DNA from: Castanea sativa
Taxonomy: Eukaryota > Streptophyta > Magnoliopsida > Fagales > Fagaceae
Assembly: GCF_040712315.1 (NCBI RefSeq)
Contig: NC_134015.1
Coordinates: 20,895,614-20,959,613 of the forward strand
Direction of reading: 5' to 3'
Length of the DNA: 64,000 bases
Under the pieces are notes generated by a model, which ran no database searches, was not told the DNA's origin, and saw only the letters and a list, made by a program, of their open reading frames with translations. The position numbers and the translations under genes were made by a program. The first letter of the stretch is position 1, and every line of letters begins with the position of its first letter. Below are positions 39,299 through 50,522 of this stretch, one piece after another.

Positions 39299-41413
39299 TA
39301 ATTGATTCTTAAATTCCTTGCTTTAAGAGGTTTCTGTTTCTTCTTTTCCTTGATTTAAGACTGATTGTGTACAACTATGCAGTGAAACATGCGCAATTGT
39401 ATATAACAATTATTTAAATTAATTAAACATTTATAAAATTATAACGAATATATAGCTATCCTAGCAATTATTTCAGAGAGAGAGAAAGAGAAAACAAAAA
39501 AAGGATTTTATTTTTGGTTCCCTACTCATAAAAAATCCCCTGGTGCTTATTTTATTTTTTCTCTTTTTCAAGTTTGAAAAAATAGTGGAATTTTCATCTT
39601 GATGTGCTGCTGTCCATTGTCTATTCTAATTGGATATGTTGTAGCAAAGAGCTGCAAAATTTTATCTTGGTGTGCAGTAGTCTATTAAATGGATAAATCA
39701 CACATCAGTTATCACTGTTAGTTGTTGGCTAGTTGCCGAGTTTAAACATCATTAAAGCATGAAGAATTACTGTTTAGAAATGGAACCACGCAATTAGTGT
39801 CTTTTGCTGCAATTGAATTTCATCTGATTTGGAAAGTCTTATTATTCTAGCGAACTTTACCATTTCAAGTTAGTTAATTGAAGTATACCGACTGATTTAG
39901 GAAGTGAATTTCCATGTTACCAAGTTCTGATGCGCCATGCATAGGTTTAATAATAGGGAAATAGCCTTCTCCAGCTCCAACTGATTGACATTATCACATG
40001 GTAGGGAACACCCACTTAGCTTGCAAGTGCAGTATCTTAAGATCATGACTGACATGAAATTACTTGGTAGCCTAGTTGCATGTCACTCAAAAAGCTAGGA
40101 AAGTTATTTATTTAACTGTCTGCTTATTTGGGTAAGACAGAAATTTTCTGTTTTGCACATATGGAAGTATTTTTTTTAGAAATCTGAAGAGAATTTTTCT
40201 TTTAGTTGTTGAGCGTGAAACAAGCACAAGTACTTCCTTTGTTCCCAACATATATGAGATAATACACAAACTTTGTCTTGTGTCAGCGTTTCCATGTGTT
40301 GGAAATGCTGATTGCCTAAGTATTGGAGTATCAGATGGCTTATTTCATAAGTTGAATCAAAGAGTTCTGCAACATTGCAAATGTTACATGGACGTTTATT
40401 TTTGGATGGAGTTTTGCATGTACTGTTTGTTGTTGTTATTGTGGTCAGCTGTATAAAAAGTATACTGAAAGTGAGTGTTATGTGATAGCATATACATGTA
40501 ACTAAGTGACCCCAATGCTCTTCTCAAAAAAAAAGAAAAAAAAAAAAAGAAAAGTGATCCCAATGCATACTTGTAGCCATAGGCAGGTGAAGCTTAGGTG
40601 GGAGACATGTTTTATTGGTGCTGAGCATGGCCAATTGAACAACATTTTTATTTTAGAATGAAACACACACACACACATACACAAGGGAGATGGAATGAGG
40701 ATCTAACACAAAGACAGGTTCTGCTTCTTCTGTCTAGTACACACACTAAAAAACCTATGCACGTTTGTTTTCTGCAATTCTTGCATCACAATTAAGTTTG
40801 ACAGGTGTTCTTCAAACATTTAGCCATCATATAGGATTTTCCATAAGCCCCAATTTGAATATCATACGACTGTATGCCTACTTGACATGTGTTTTTTCTT
40901 TTAATTTCTTAGTGAAGTTTTCCGGTTCAGGAAAAAAAAAAAAAAAAAAAAAAAAAAAGCCAGGTAGTTGAAAAACGTTTCCTAGTGCAAAAAATTTAAA
41001 ACAAGAAGATTTGGAGTTAAAGAATCTTGTGGTTCATTGACATTCTCTAAATTACATTTCAGTTAAACATGTTGTTTCTCAATACTTGCCAATAAACCAA
41101 GCTAGATTCTGGTTGGTGGGGTTAAGAATCTTAACACTAACTGTTTGCCTATTTGACATGTATTTTTCGTTTGTTAGTGAAGTTTTCTTGCTGCACTGAT
41201 TTTAAAGGGTCTCTTCGTGGCCATATGTGAGAAAATGTTGGAAAAGGCTAAAAAGCGCATTTGCATTTGTTTAATTTGAAACATTCATATGTTGAGCACC
41301 TCATTTATAAATTCATTTAAAGAAAAAGTTAATCCTTCTATTTATGGTGATTTCTCTGCCATTTGAGGGCTATCATGAGTTTCTTAACGATGATGTCAAA
41401 TTTCTACATGCAG
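39299..41413 (+). other. Leader intron of the PMD element, no gene recognised
   Basis: AT-rich. It includes a poly(A)-only micro-retroposon (40504-40566), a CA microsatellite near 40663-40682 and a 26-base A run at about 40931-40957. It ends with the acceptor TTCTACATGCAG of the TWD40-2 exon. Confidence 0.5.
40504..40566 (+). mobile_element. Poly(A)-only micro-retroposon, plus strand, 15-bp target copies
   Basis: AAGTGACCCCAATGC (40504-40518) and AAGTGATCCCAATGC (40552-40566) flank 33 bp of TCTTCTC plus A-rich tract. It has the same design as the three poly-T cases in the PTAC3 introns but in the other orientation. Confidence 0.75.
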
Positions 41414-41523
41414 AGTTTGATGCATTAACAGGAAGCAAGATCTCTTCTATTGACATTGGTGCACCTGTTGTCCGCATGTCTTATAGTCCTACAAGTGGGC
41501 ATGCTGTGATTGCCATCCTTGAG
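41414..41523 (+). pseudogene. TWD40-2: Single exon of TWD40-2 (TPLATE complex WD40 subunit)
   Basis: Follows TTCTACATGCAG and encodes EFDALTGSKISSIDIGAPVV, then RMSYSPTSGHAVIAILE, matching the first WD40 blade of the plant TPLATE-complex subunit TWD40-2 (At5g24710 as I recall), which acts in clathrin-mediated endocytosis. Family similarity stops at 41523. The next bases are GCTTGTC, not a GT donor, so the exon is cut or its donor is lost. No other TWD40-2 exon is seen nearby. It sits between the leader and the coding exons of the PMD element, so capture by the element is the simplest reading. Confidence 0.7.
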
Positions 41524-42420
41524 GCTTGTCTCCAAATAGCCTCCTGTTTAGGATGTTTGAATTGTGTTGAATACTCAAACACTTCAGGTGTCTGATGGTT
41601 AAATTTTTTTTAATGATTATTGTTTTATCGGAAGCACTAGAACTGTGTTAGGTTAGCTGTTTTCTTGGTCTAAAGTCATTTTCTTGGAATTGAAAATTAT
41701 ATCTTCCTACTCTTTAGGGCAATGCATGGAAACATATGACAAAGCTTGTGTTTATGCATGTTATATACTTGCAATTTGTTCTGTTCAGTCCCCAAATATT
41801 GACTGTACTGAAAAAACAAAGCAGGAAAGACAGAAGAAAAGAAATCCATCTCCCCCCCCCCCTTAGCGGAGAAGCATTGTAAATTTTATTCAACTAAGAA
41901 AAAAAAAAAGTCATCCAATTAAGTACACAAATTACATCCTGTATACAACTGGGGACCAATACAATCAAGTACACAAATTACAAGCATCCATCAAAGCATA
42001 AACTGAGAAAAGAGAATGATTTCCTACAACTAAAATCTATTCCGATAACGTTTTATAGAGGAAAAGAATTCCAGCTTTACTTGCCAACTTTACTACAATC
42101 ATAAACTTTGGGTTGGTTCTATCTTCTATTTAAAAAAATAAAAATAAAAGAACAAACTATGGGCTGAATTAATCATGCCATTTTGGAAGAGTAGGCATAA
42201 TTTAATGGGACACATTTCAGATCTTTAGAAACAGCAGAATACTACCAACAAATTTGGTCATGCCAAAAAAATATCCTGGTAATATCTGCTAGAAATTCCT
42301 TGTATGTATTTGTTTGTGGGAAATGAGACTTAGGGACGGATTTACTTTAAAGAAATCATGCTAACTTCAAAGATATAAAGCTTTAGGCAATTGATGCATT
42401 TTCTTCTAATTTAATATGTA
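41524..42420 (+). other. Non-coding, with local duplication and C run
   Basis: A 12-base C run at about 41851. An L1-tail-like AAATTTTATTCAACTAAG follows at about 41882. AAGTACACAAATTACA occurs twice (about 41921-41936 and 41966-41981), 45 bp apart. No gene. Confidence 0.5.
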
Positions 42421-42422
42421 GT

Positions 42423-45400
42423 ATGGCTGCCGTTGCTGGGGTGGATGATGAGTTCGGTCCTGGTCCCAGGGTTCCTTCGGTGTTAAGGTTTCTAACAGAA
42501 CATCGATCATCTGCTGTTTGGGAAGGCCAGGTAAAATTAAAATCGACGACCTGCTAAATTTCTATATTCTTTTCTTATCCTTTCACATTATGTTGATTTT
42601 TTTTTTTTTCATTTCTAAAATCCTAAGTTTGTCAATGGTATCACTAGCTTTGAATGCATAGTAATGCTCTTGCAAAATGGTCTCTAAATAATTATCTACC
42701 TCTTATCATTTTCATTTTAGGTTATACTCCTGATTTTGTTGATGTAATTCTTCTTGAGCATAACCTTAATCTTGATATATAGCTTTTGTATTTTTGGTTT
42801 TTGTATAAAAAAAATAAGAAGACTACAAACCCTTCATTAAATAAGTTGTCATAAACTCATGGAAATTCCAATTGAAGAACTTATAGTCTATTTTCCCAAC
42901 AATAGCTACAATCATTTATACAAAGGTTATGGCATATTACATCTCATCACCATGGTTCTATCATGTGTAGGATCCGGGGGTATTGAAATGTCGTGGTCGT
43001 AATGAGGAGTTTCGAAAACGAAGCCCGATGGTGGATGATCGTGTCCTCGACATTGTCAAGAGAATTGGATTAGAGGGGTTGTATAGGACTCCATTTAGAG
43101 AGCTTGACCATAATTTGATAACGGCCTTTGTTGAGCGATGACGGCCTGAAACCTACACCTTCCACCTTCCACATGGTGAGATGACGATCACATTACAAGA
43201 CGTGGAGGTTCTGTTGGGGATTCCAATCGATGGTGAGGCAATTGTTGGAACTTGTGCCTTGAAATGGGCTATTGAATGTCAAGAAATGCTTGGAATTGTT
43301 ACTAATTTCGTGGTGCTTAAAGGACAGAGGATCCAAATCAAGAAGCTACTTGAAAAAATTGACCAAGGGTTGCCCGATGGTGCAGAAGAGGTTGTTGTGC
43401 ATTAGTATGCACGGTGTTATATTCTAGCACTCCTAGGGGACACAATTTTCGTTGACAAGTCTGGCGATAGGGTGCATACGATGTGGTTGCAGATGTTGAG
43501 GGACCTTCACAATCCACCTCGGTACAGTTGGGGGAGCGCTTGCCTTGCATGGTTGTACAGAGAGTTATGCAGGGCAACCGACAAAAACGCTAGTCAGATT
43601 GGTGGGGCCTTCATACTCGTTCAATATTGGGCATGGTCCAGATTCCCTTTTTTGTGCCCAAGGATGGACCTCCCACCAGATGGTGCATATGGCCCACTAT
43701 TACCATCTTCGCCATTGTCTATTAAGTAAGTCTCTTCCTTGACCGATTCTCTCTATTTTTTTTGGATCCATCATTTTAAACGATATGACACATTGAACTT
43801 AGCATTATTCAACATACATATCCTTTTTCTTTTTTATTACATTGCATATTTGGTAGATATTGATTTCCTCCTTCTTCATTGTAGGTTGGTTTGGGTCGTG
43901 AGCACGAAGAATAGCCCCGCCGAAATCTGTTTGGTTCGGTACCGTCAGCTTCTAGATTCTATGTATCCCAACCAGGTATCCAAATTGTGTTTCTTGTAAT
44001 GTTATCTTAGTCTATACTGTTATAACTGTAAAATATGTCAATTCAAAATAATGGAACATTGCATAATGTGCTGCGCTTTTTTTTTACTACAACAGGTGGT
44101 GTGGCAATCATATGAAGCCGAATTAGGCCACCTGCTTGCGTTCTGTGTAGCAGGACGGGACATGTGGACGGCGAGGGTGCCGCTTGTATGTTTCTGGCTA
44201 GTAGAGAAACATACATCGGATCGTGTTCTTCGTCAGTTTGGGATGGTGCAAGAAATTCCCGAAGATGTTGATACTGACGATGCCCTTCATAAGATAGACT
44301 TGAGGGGGAAGATTGAAGTGGATTGGAGGGTCAGACATTTTAGCCACATCCAAGTATGGAATATGAGAGCACAGAAACTATGTCATGGAGCACGACTAGA
44401 GGGTGCTATGTCGAGTGTTCATCCATACTTTGACTGGTATGGTAAAGTCACATGGAGGTTTGTCGACCACACTAGCGCCTCTCTTCTTATTACGGTAATC
44501 GCTTTGACCTTTCTTTCCAAATTTTGTTGCGTATTACCATTTTTGCGTTAGGTGTACTAATTGTATTACAAAAATTGTAGGTCGCCATGCATAAGCAGAT
44601 GTTGATGCGTTATGTAGTAGACAGTCCTGAGCACAAGCTGATTACAGCTATGCTGAAGGAAGTGGATCGCCTTCACCGTCTAGCTGCCCATCTTCCCTTG
44701 GAAGATGCGGATACAGCAAATCTAGAACTGCCAGAACATAATGCACGACCAAGCACGAGCTCAACTCCTACCAGCCATAGCCATGGCCAGTGTGTTGCAC
44801 CCCATCAAGGCCAAAATCAACCCCCTCCACCCCCACATGCTTATCCTGCCCCAGAGTTCCCTCCACCCCCACATGCATCACCTGCCCCACAGTTCCCTCC
44901 ACCCCTACATGCATCACCTGCCCCAGAGTTCCCTCCACCCCCACATGCATCTCCTTCCCCAGAGATCCCTCCTCGTACTACTCCCGCATTTCCTGACCTA
45001 CAGATCCCTGTACCCACTGCACATGCATCTTCTCACCCCGAGATCCCTTCACCCACCCTATGTACATTTTCTGACCCCGCGCATCTATCCCGTACTCCAC
45101 CATCCTTTGATCTCGGCATTGATTTCAATGACACCCCTCGTGTCATGCACACTCAATCTCCCTCGTACGGCATTGGTCATATACACCATGTACCACCCCA
45201 TAGTGACTCCATGTCATTCATGCCCACTCTGGACCGTATACGGCTCCTATGACTATGAGCCTCACTCACATTTCGTCCGCTACACCATCCTCCCCCGCGG
45301 TTGTAGTATCTTCGGTTGTTGGGAGTCAAGCAAATCAACCGGTGTGCATGTCGAGAATGAGCAAGTTGATGAGCTACAGTCACCCTCACAAGGTCGGCCT

Positions 45401-45664
45401 AAACGTACAAGAAAAGCACCTCCTTGTGGGACAGGTGGTCACAAAGCAGGACACAAGGCTGGCCCCACGGTATGCATTGGTCATTTACTAGCTTTGAATA
45501 CTTTCGTGATTCTTGTTATAGTTGGTATTAAAATTCATTTGATCCATTGTTTCTTTGTAACTTCGTCTTTGCAGCAACGCAAGGAGCCTGACCAAGGAGA
45601 TGCGGTACCCCCTCCCCCACATACCAGACATTATACAAGACAGCGTAAGCGTCAAGTGCCATAG
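42423..45664 (+). pseudogene. Plant mobile domain (PMD, MAIN-like/aminotransferase-like) gene, inactivated
   Basis: ATG 42423 (MAAVAGVDDEFGPGPRVPSV). Exons by splice signals: 42421-42531, 42971-43725, 43885-43975, 44096-44494, 44581-45469, 45575-45664. The PMD core includes LDIVKRIGLEGLYR, HLPHGEMTITLQDVEVLLGI, FVDKSGDRVHTMWLQMLRDL, ACLAWLYRELCRAT, LVQYWAWSRFPFLCPR and a Pro-rich tail. PMD proteins include host silencing factors (MAIN, MAIL1) and many transposon-borne copies (family knowledge). Lesions: TGA at 43139-43141 before RPETYTFHLP, where Trp is usual; TAG at 43403-43405 before YARCYILALLGD, where Gln is usual; and a frame change near 45230, after which the CGTGGHKAGHKAGPT tail is in another frame. 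Not translatable as it stands. Confidence 0.85.
44820..44990 (+). repeat. 36-bp repeat coding Pro-rich 12-residue units
   Basis: Four diverging units of the type PEFPPPPHASPA in the PMD tail region. The unit length keeps the frame. Confidence 0.85.
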
Positions 45665-46195
45665 GGTTAGCACCCCATCTGCCCATAACCCTATGCTTTT
45701 CAAGTGCCATAAGGTTAGCACCCCATCTTCCTCTCTTAACCCTTGATTGTTTATTGTTCCTTAACCCTAACAGGATTGTTTATTGTGCTCATATGCTCAT
45801 ATGCCCATATGCCATTCTTTCTTTTTTTGATATCATAGTCGTGAGTTTGGATTTTATACATAATGTTTATGTGCTTAATAATGAGTTTTATTTATTTTGA
45901 TGAATATGAATGTTCTTCATAGGTGAACATACTTGTTGTAGCAAGAGAGAGTGACCAGTATTTGCAGTGGCAAAATTTCATCCCCATGAAGTTTGTGAGT
46001 TTCTTACTTTCTTTCTGCATAATCAAAGAATATGAGTTAGTGTTCTACAAATCTGTCATGTGAATCTTGACAAATTTTCTTATATTTTGAAAGTCTGCAG
46101 GTAAATTTTATCATCCCTGAATACTAATCCCTGGTGCCTTTAACAAGGGTTGAGGTATCTAAACATTGGTTCTAGTAATATAGTACATGTCCATA
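45665..46195. other. Non-coding spacer with a short tandem repeat
   Basis: CAAGTGCCATAGGGTTAGCA (45654-45673) recurs as CAAGTGCCATAAGGTTAGCA (45701-45720). Then AT-rich sequence. No CGAGT/ACTCG dyad or terminal repeat is visible, so the end of the PMD element is not marked here. Confidence 0.5.
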
Positions 46196-46327
46196 ATGGA
46201 TCTGAATCATAAAGGTATAACCTGGGTTGGAAATTTTTTCCAGAAGCTTGAAGCTGTGTGCCAAGAGGTGGATGATATTGTGAGCAAGGTAGCTTTGATT
46301 CTATTTTACCTTTTTCCACAAGCTCTT

Positions 46328-46328
<1 letters not shown>

Positions 46329-46399
<71 letters not shown>

Positions 46400-46420
46400 G
46401 TGTGTGTGTGTGTGTGTATA
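46329..46420. repeat. (TA)n followed by (TG)n microsatellite
   Basis: About 33 TA units, then CCG and about 9 TG units. Confidence 0.97.
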
Positions 46421-47004
46421 TTTTTGGTGCTCTTTAACTAATCCTCTCATGAGATCGGCATTTTCACCGTTTTCACCGGATGTTATTTGGTTGTTGTGTG
46501 TTTAAACAAATAACTTTGTTAGATGCATCGATGTAATCTGGTCCAACCCATCTTCAATTTAGTTGCAATTAAGCTTTTGATCGGCAGCGAGATTTTCCTC
46601 TCATAATTTTGAATTGCTTTCATGTATAGGATACGGTTAAATATGTTGAAAACCAATTGCAAAATATTGGTGGAAATGTGAAAAAGTTCTATTCGATGTT
46701 GTCCAAGATGCAATAGTGGATTACGTAAAGCGTGAAGCTCAAGCCGTGGCTTTGAAAAGTAATGCAGCTATTGGCACCTATTTGAAGTCAATGATGGGTG
46801 ATGAAAAAAGCGGGAAGTTCTTGTCATAATGCAATCAAATGTGCAGCCCGAAGCGATTGATCTTGTGACAAAACAAACTGCCGGATGCATTAAATGGGTC
46901 TCACCTTAAAAGTCAAACTCCTCCAACTTCGTAAACTCTCTTGAGGAGGCGGTGATTGACAAAACTCTCCAAAAGTTTGATGATGTTCCAACAAGTGAAT
47001 CCAA

Positions 47005-47240
47005 ATGAGAGCATTGAAGAAAATGCAATAGAGGAGCACACTTTGAGGTGTTGGAATTAATTTCTCCAGGTGATGAAGAATCCTCTGAAGCTTTATATTC
47101 TGGTTAGTTTAATGTTGATAATCATGAAAATGCAATAGAGGAGTCTCGCACTGAGGTGTTGGAGTTAATTTCTCCAAGTGATGAAGAATCCTCTCGAAAA
47201 TTTATTTTCTCGGTGAGTTAAATGATGATAATCATGAAAA
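47005..47240 (+). repeat. Tandem duplication of about 110 bp in the unnamed gene
   Basis: GAAAATGCAATAGAGGAG at about 47019 and 47126, each followed by GAGGTGTTGGA, TTAATTTCTCCA and TGATGAAGAATCCTCT. It codes for repeated ISPSDEESS segments. Confidence 0.8.
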
Positions 47241-47803
47241 TACATTTGGAGTTCTAGCCGAGGTTTCACCGGCATCTTCATTTCATTGTGTGGAGTTCCA
47301 ATCTCCCCCCAAAATGGGAACGGTTGTGATAGCCTTGTAGATGTCACCGAGGTTGTTTCGATGTTTCAAGTGTTCTTACTTATTCGAAACATCCTTTTCG
47401 GTTCTATATGGTGAAAAAATAATACAAGAGATGAGGCCTTTATCCGCCCTGCGGTTCCTGTTAGCAGAATCTTTTAGTCTGTAAGGAAATCACCTGACAA
47501 CTCCCCGAGTGCATTATCTTGTAATTATTCTGGTGATTGTGTTTGTGATAATTCCGGTAAGCTCCCCTCTTCTCTGCCGGCTCCAATTATCTCCTGTAAG
47601 AATAAGTCGGTCGAGTCCGGACTTGGTTCCTCCAAGCAGCATGCTATCATTGAAATCCATTGGTTGGTACTTTTTCTTTTTAAATTATAAAACTTTTCTA
47701 TGTTTCCAATACAACCGTTGTAATTAACTAATATTTTGGCGAGAAGAAGACAATTCCGGAATTAAGGAAATTTTGTCTCCGAATGAATCATCCGAATCGC
47801 TCT

Positions 47804-48809
47804 AGGTGAGACTTCCATGAGCTTTCTTTCTTACCTTGCCCCTACCCCTCCGTGGGCTCTTTTTTATTTTTTATTTTTATGTTTTAAATGGTAAGTAACA
47901 CACACATCCAGTGGTTCCCATGACCTTACCCTCCATTCAATCCTTATGGGAAAAGGAAGTGTGTGAGCAAAAGCTCACCGGCCTTTTCTCTCGATTTCTT
48001 TTTGGTAGTTATAAATAAATGGTGATGATGATGGTTATGATTATTGCTTATGTTTTTAGCCTTGAAGAATCTTAACCATAGTTTTGTAATCTAGCATTTT
48101 ACTTGCTCCATTCCTTAGGCAATCGTTTTATCATTTTACCGATTGCATTTAGGTTGATTCCAAAATCTTTGTGGGGGTATCAAAGGCATGAATTTAGAAT
48201 TACCATAATACACCACATTCCGGATTACTCAATCCCAAACGAGGTGACAATTTTATTACCAATGCACGAATTTTGGCGATCAAGATTCGATCTTTTTCGT
48301 AGATGATAAAGAAATATTTGAATCTTATATACATTACAGATTTTCTGCAAGACTAGGTTAAAATTTGAAACATTTTAACTTGAAGACCACTTTATTTAAC
48401 GTCTAATAAGCCTATTCTAAGCATTTCACTTTCTTGGACATGTATTATACAATGTTCATGTGCCTGTACCATGTACCACAATGGTCTTTCTTCTGGGTAA
48501 TGTGGGCTTGATTGTTCTTTGACAGCATGGCTTCTGATGATGCAGAGCTTCCTTGATATTCAGGAGCTCAAATTATGTTATTTTTTCACATTTACTACAT
48601 CATTCTAGCAGAACCTTGTGTTCTAGCCTTCTATTTGTTTCAGTGAAGTGCCTTTAAATGGTTAATTGTGTCTTTAAAATCAATGTAGTAGGAAGAGGTG
48701 TTTGCTTGCATTGTTAGTATGAAAAAAACAGTGTTTATATAGGATCAGCTGCTGTAAATTAATAAAGCTTCCAACTTTTAACAGTTTACGTTACTTGGAT
48801 TTGAAATAG
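47804..48809. other. Spacer without recognisable gene
   Basis: AT-rich. The stretch 48103-48306 reads open on the plus strand but resembles nothing I know. It ends at the SRP68 acceptor GATTTGAAATAG. Confidence 0.5.
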
Positions 48810-50292
48810 GTTTCTTCATCTTGTGCTTTACACGGCAGAGAGAGCTTGGAGCCATGCCATGGAGAAGAGGCAGCTTCCGGATGGTCCAAATTCGTGTCAG
48901 CGTATCTATTTGATTGGAAGGCTGAGGAAAGCAGTTAAATGGGCTACACTGTTTGCTCAGTTGTGCGCAATCAAGGGAGATTCCAGAACATCGTTAGAAG
49001 CTGAGGTGTGTCTATAATATATCATTTCACCGTCAAGTTTTCACAGGATTTTGAAATGCTTGAGGGAGTATGAATGATCTGTGGGTCTTGTTCAAAACTA
49101 TAGGCTATTTAATCAGTGTATCACTTTTTACCATTAACACATTGAATCATATGTTGATTATTGAATTGCTGCCTAATTTTTTTGGATAGTGAATGTTTTG
49201 ATACTTATCTTTTGATTACTCTATTTTGAGAACTATCTTTTACTTAATCTAGTTTTACATAACTTCTTCCATTTTCATTTTGCTAACTTTCAATTTCCAA
49301 TATGTAGGCTTATGCCTCCTATATGAAAGGGAACTTGTTGTTTGAACAAGATCATAACTGGGACACAGCATTAATGAATTTCAAAAGTGCCAGGTGCATT
49401 CTTGTCTCCTTAAATATACTGATTTTTACTCTTGATACTCTGCCATTGGAAATGAATTTGATCATCAAATCTCACCTCAAAAATAAAATAATAATGAATT
49501 AATTGATTTAGGCGTAAATTAATTTTGAGTGGAAATTTATCTCAGAAATCCCTTTGAGATGTTCCTTGTTTGGTCTATAAATGAAAGTGAATTTCTTTAA
49601 AATTGCAGCTTAGCCGAGATCTACACACGTCAATAATTGAGGGAAGGTTTCCAGAGTATGTTTTTCTTTTGCTCCCCCCCCCCCCCACCCAATCATTTTC
49701 TCTTCCTCTTTTCTCTTTCACGTCCTTCTGAAGTAGCCATTCTCCATTCTTGTTCGGTAAATAACTTTATGCCGCTAAATTCCTCACTTCTATCTTTTGG
49801 GTAATGACTATTTTAACATTCTTCTCAATCTTATCTTATTGTAGGTTTGTATGTAATTTTTTGCGGATAATGGTATATTTCTTCACTTCTTTCAGTCCCA
49901 TGAGTTAAACCACACTAAAAGTCTTCTGATGGTTTCCAGCCACAACTGGATATTTGGCGATGATTATATTTTATGCAACTATCCCGTTTGTGAAAAATAT
50001 ACCTTTTTCTCTTGCTTAACTAGTGCACTTGTAACTTCTCTGAATTTATTCAAGTATGGTTGTGTCTGCTGGTTTTTTTTCTCCCCTTCTTTACTTTTAT
50101 AGTCCAAAAAGTCTCAAGTTTTGCTTTATGTCTCAAGTTTTGTTTTATGTGACAAATTTGTTCAGCTCAAGAATTGGAAAAAGATTTACATGGTCCAGCC
50201 GCAGATTCACTGCTAGCAGAGAAAAGATTGGCCATCTTTGACAAAATTTTTACTGCATATCATGAAGCCAGGAGCTGCATTCGTAGTGACTT
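48810..50292 (+). pseudogene. SRP68: SRP68 fragment (68-kDa signal recognition particle subunit)
   Basis: Three exons match SRP68, which binds SRP RNA with SRP72 and serves co-translational targeting to the ER. They are 48810-49005 (LYTAERAWSHAMEKRQLPDG, YLIGRLRKAVKWATLFAQL), 49308-49393 (AYASYMKGNLLFEQDHNWDT) and 50166-50292 (QELEKDLHGPAADSLLAEKR, IFDKIFTAYHEARSCIRSDL). A splice-bounded segment at about 49609-49658 does not fit SRP68 and holds a stop. The exons normally between the second and third block are missing, as are both ends of the gene. After the donor at 50293 the sequence passes, within what would be one intron, into the proteasome gene. Confidence 0.85.
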
Positions 50293-50522
50293 GGTATGGA
50301 AAGTTACTTCATAATGTCATTGTTTTATTTCTATTAGAAGTGAGGTCCATTTAACCCCTAGATATAACATGGTTGGGAGCAATGAATCATGTTACGGAGG
50401 TTGGTCAATGTGAGTTCAAATGTTGTTTTGTTATTTTCTCTGATTTCTCTATTCACATGAGAGAAAAGTAGAAGTTTAATTGGCTGAATATTGACTTTTT
50501 TTTTCTTTTTTTTTTTTCTAGT
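50293..50522 (+). other. SRP68-to-proteasome junction, intron-like
   Basis: About 230 bp from an SRP68 donor (GTATGG) to a proteasome acceptor (TTTTTCTAG). The expected first exon of the proteasome gene is absent. The breakpoint must lie here but leaves no obvious mark. Confidence 0.65.

Larger units (their letters stand above)
38633..45664 (+). mobile_element. MULE-family element carrying a plant mobile domain gene
   Basis: Its left end aligns with the (reversed) right end of the MULE at 1-3842, starting GGGCAACGTTTCAAACTA. It carries the same kind of dyad array and the same kind of CT-rich leader, but encodes a PMD protein instead of a transposase. An exon of TWD40-2 lies between leader and PMD gene. 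No matching right terminus is seen up to 48 kb, so the right limit is set provisionally at the end of the PMD gene. The element may be larger and include the gene fragments that follow, or may have lost its end. Confidence 0.6.
46196..47803 (+). pseudogene. Degraded plant-specific gene of unknown function
   Basis: Exon 1 at 46196-46288 starts MDLNHKGITWVGNFFQKLEA and has donor GTAGC. Exon 2 begins at 46630 after TCATGTATAG (DTVKYVENQLQNIGGNVKKF). A 1-base loss then shifts the frame at about 46697; the continuation VDYVKREAQAVALKSNAA is visible in another frame. Further on there are acidic LISPSDEESSE segments, duplicated about 110 bp apart, with several more frame changes. I recognise this as resembling a plant-only gene family with a conserved N terminus, but I cannot name it or assign a function. 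The intron holds a long TA microsatellite. Confidence 0.55.

Noticed and set aside
41921..41981. AAGTACACAAATTACA repeated 45 bp apart, considered as a retroposon target duplication
   Set aside because: The segment between has no A or T tail and looks like LINE-tail sequence itself. A simple local duplication is as likely.
44741..45664. Long alternative frame across the Pro-rich PMD tail, giving a Leu/His/Ser-rich protein
   Set aside because: The repeat is open in several frames. Only its last part (from about 45240) carries the PMD tail motif CGTGGHKAGHKAGPT and is used after the frame change.
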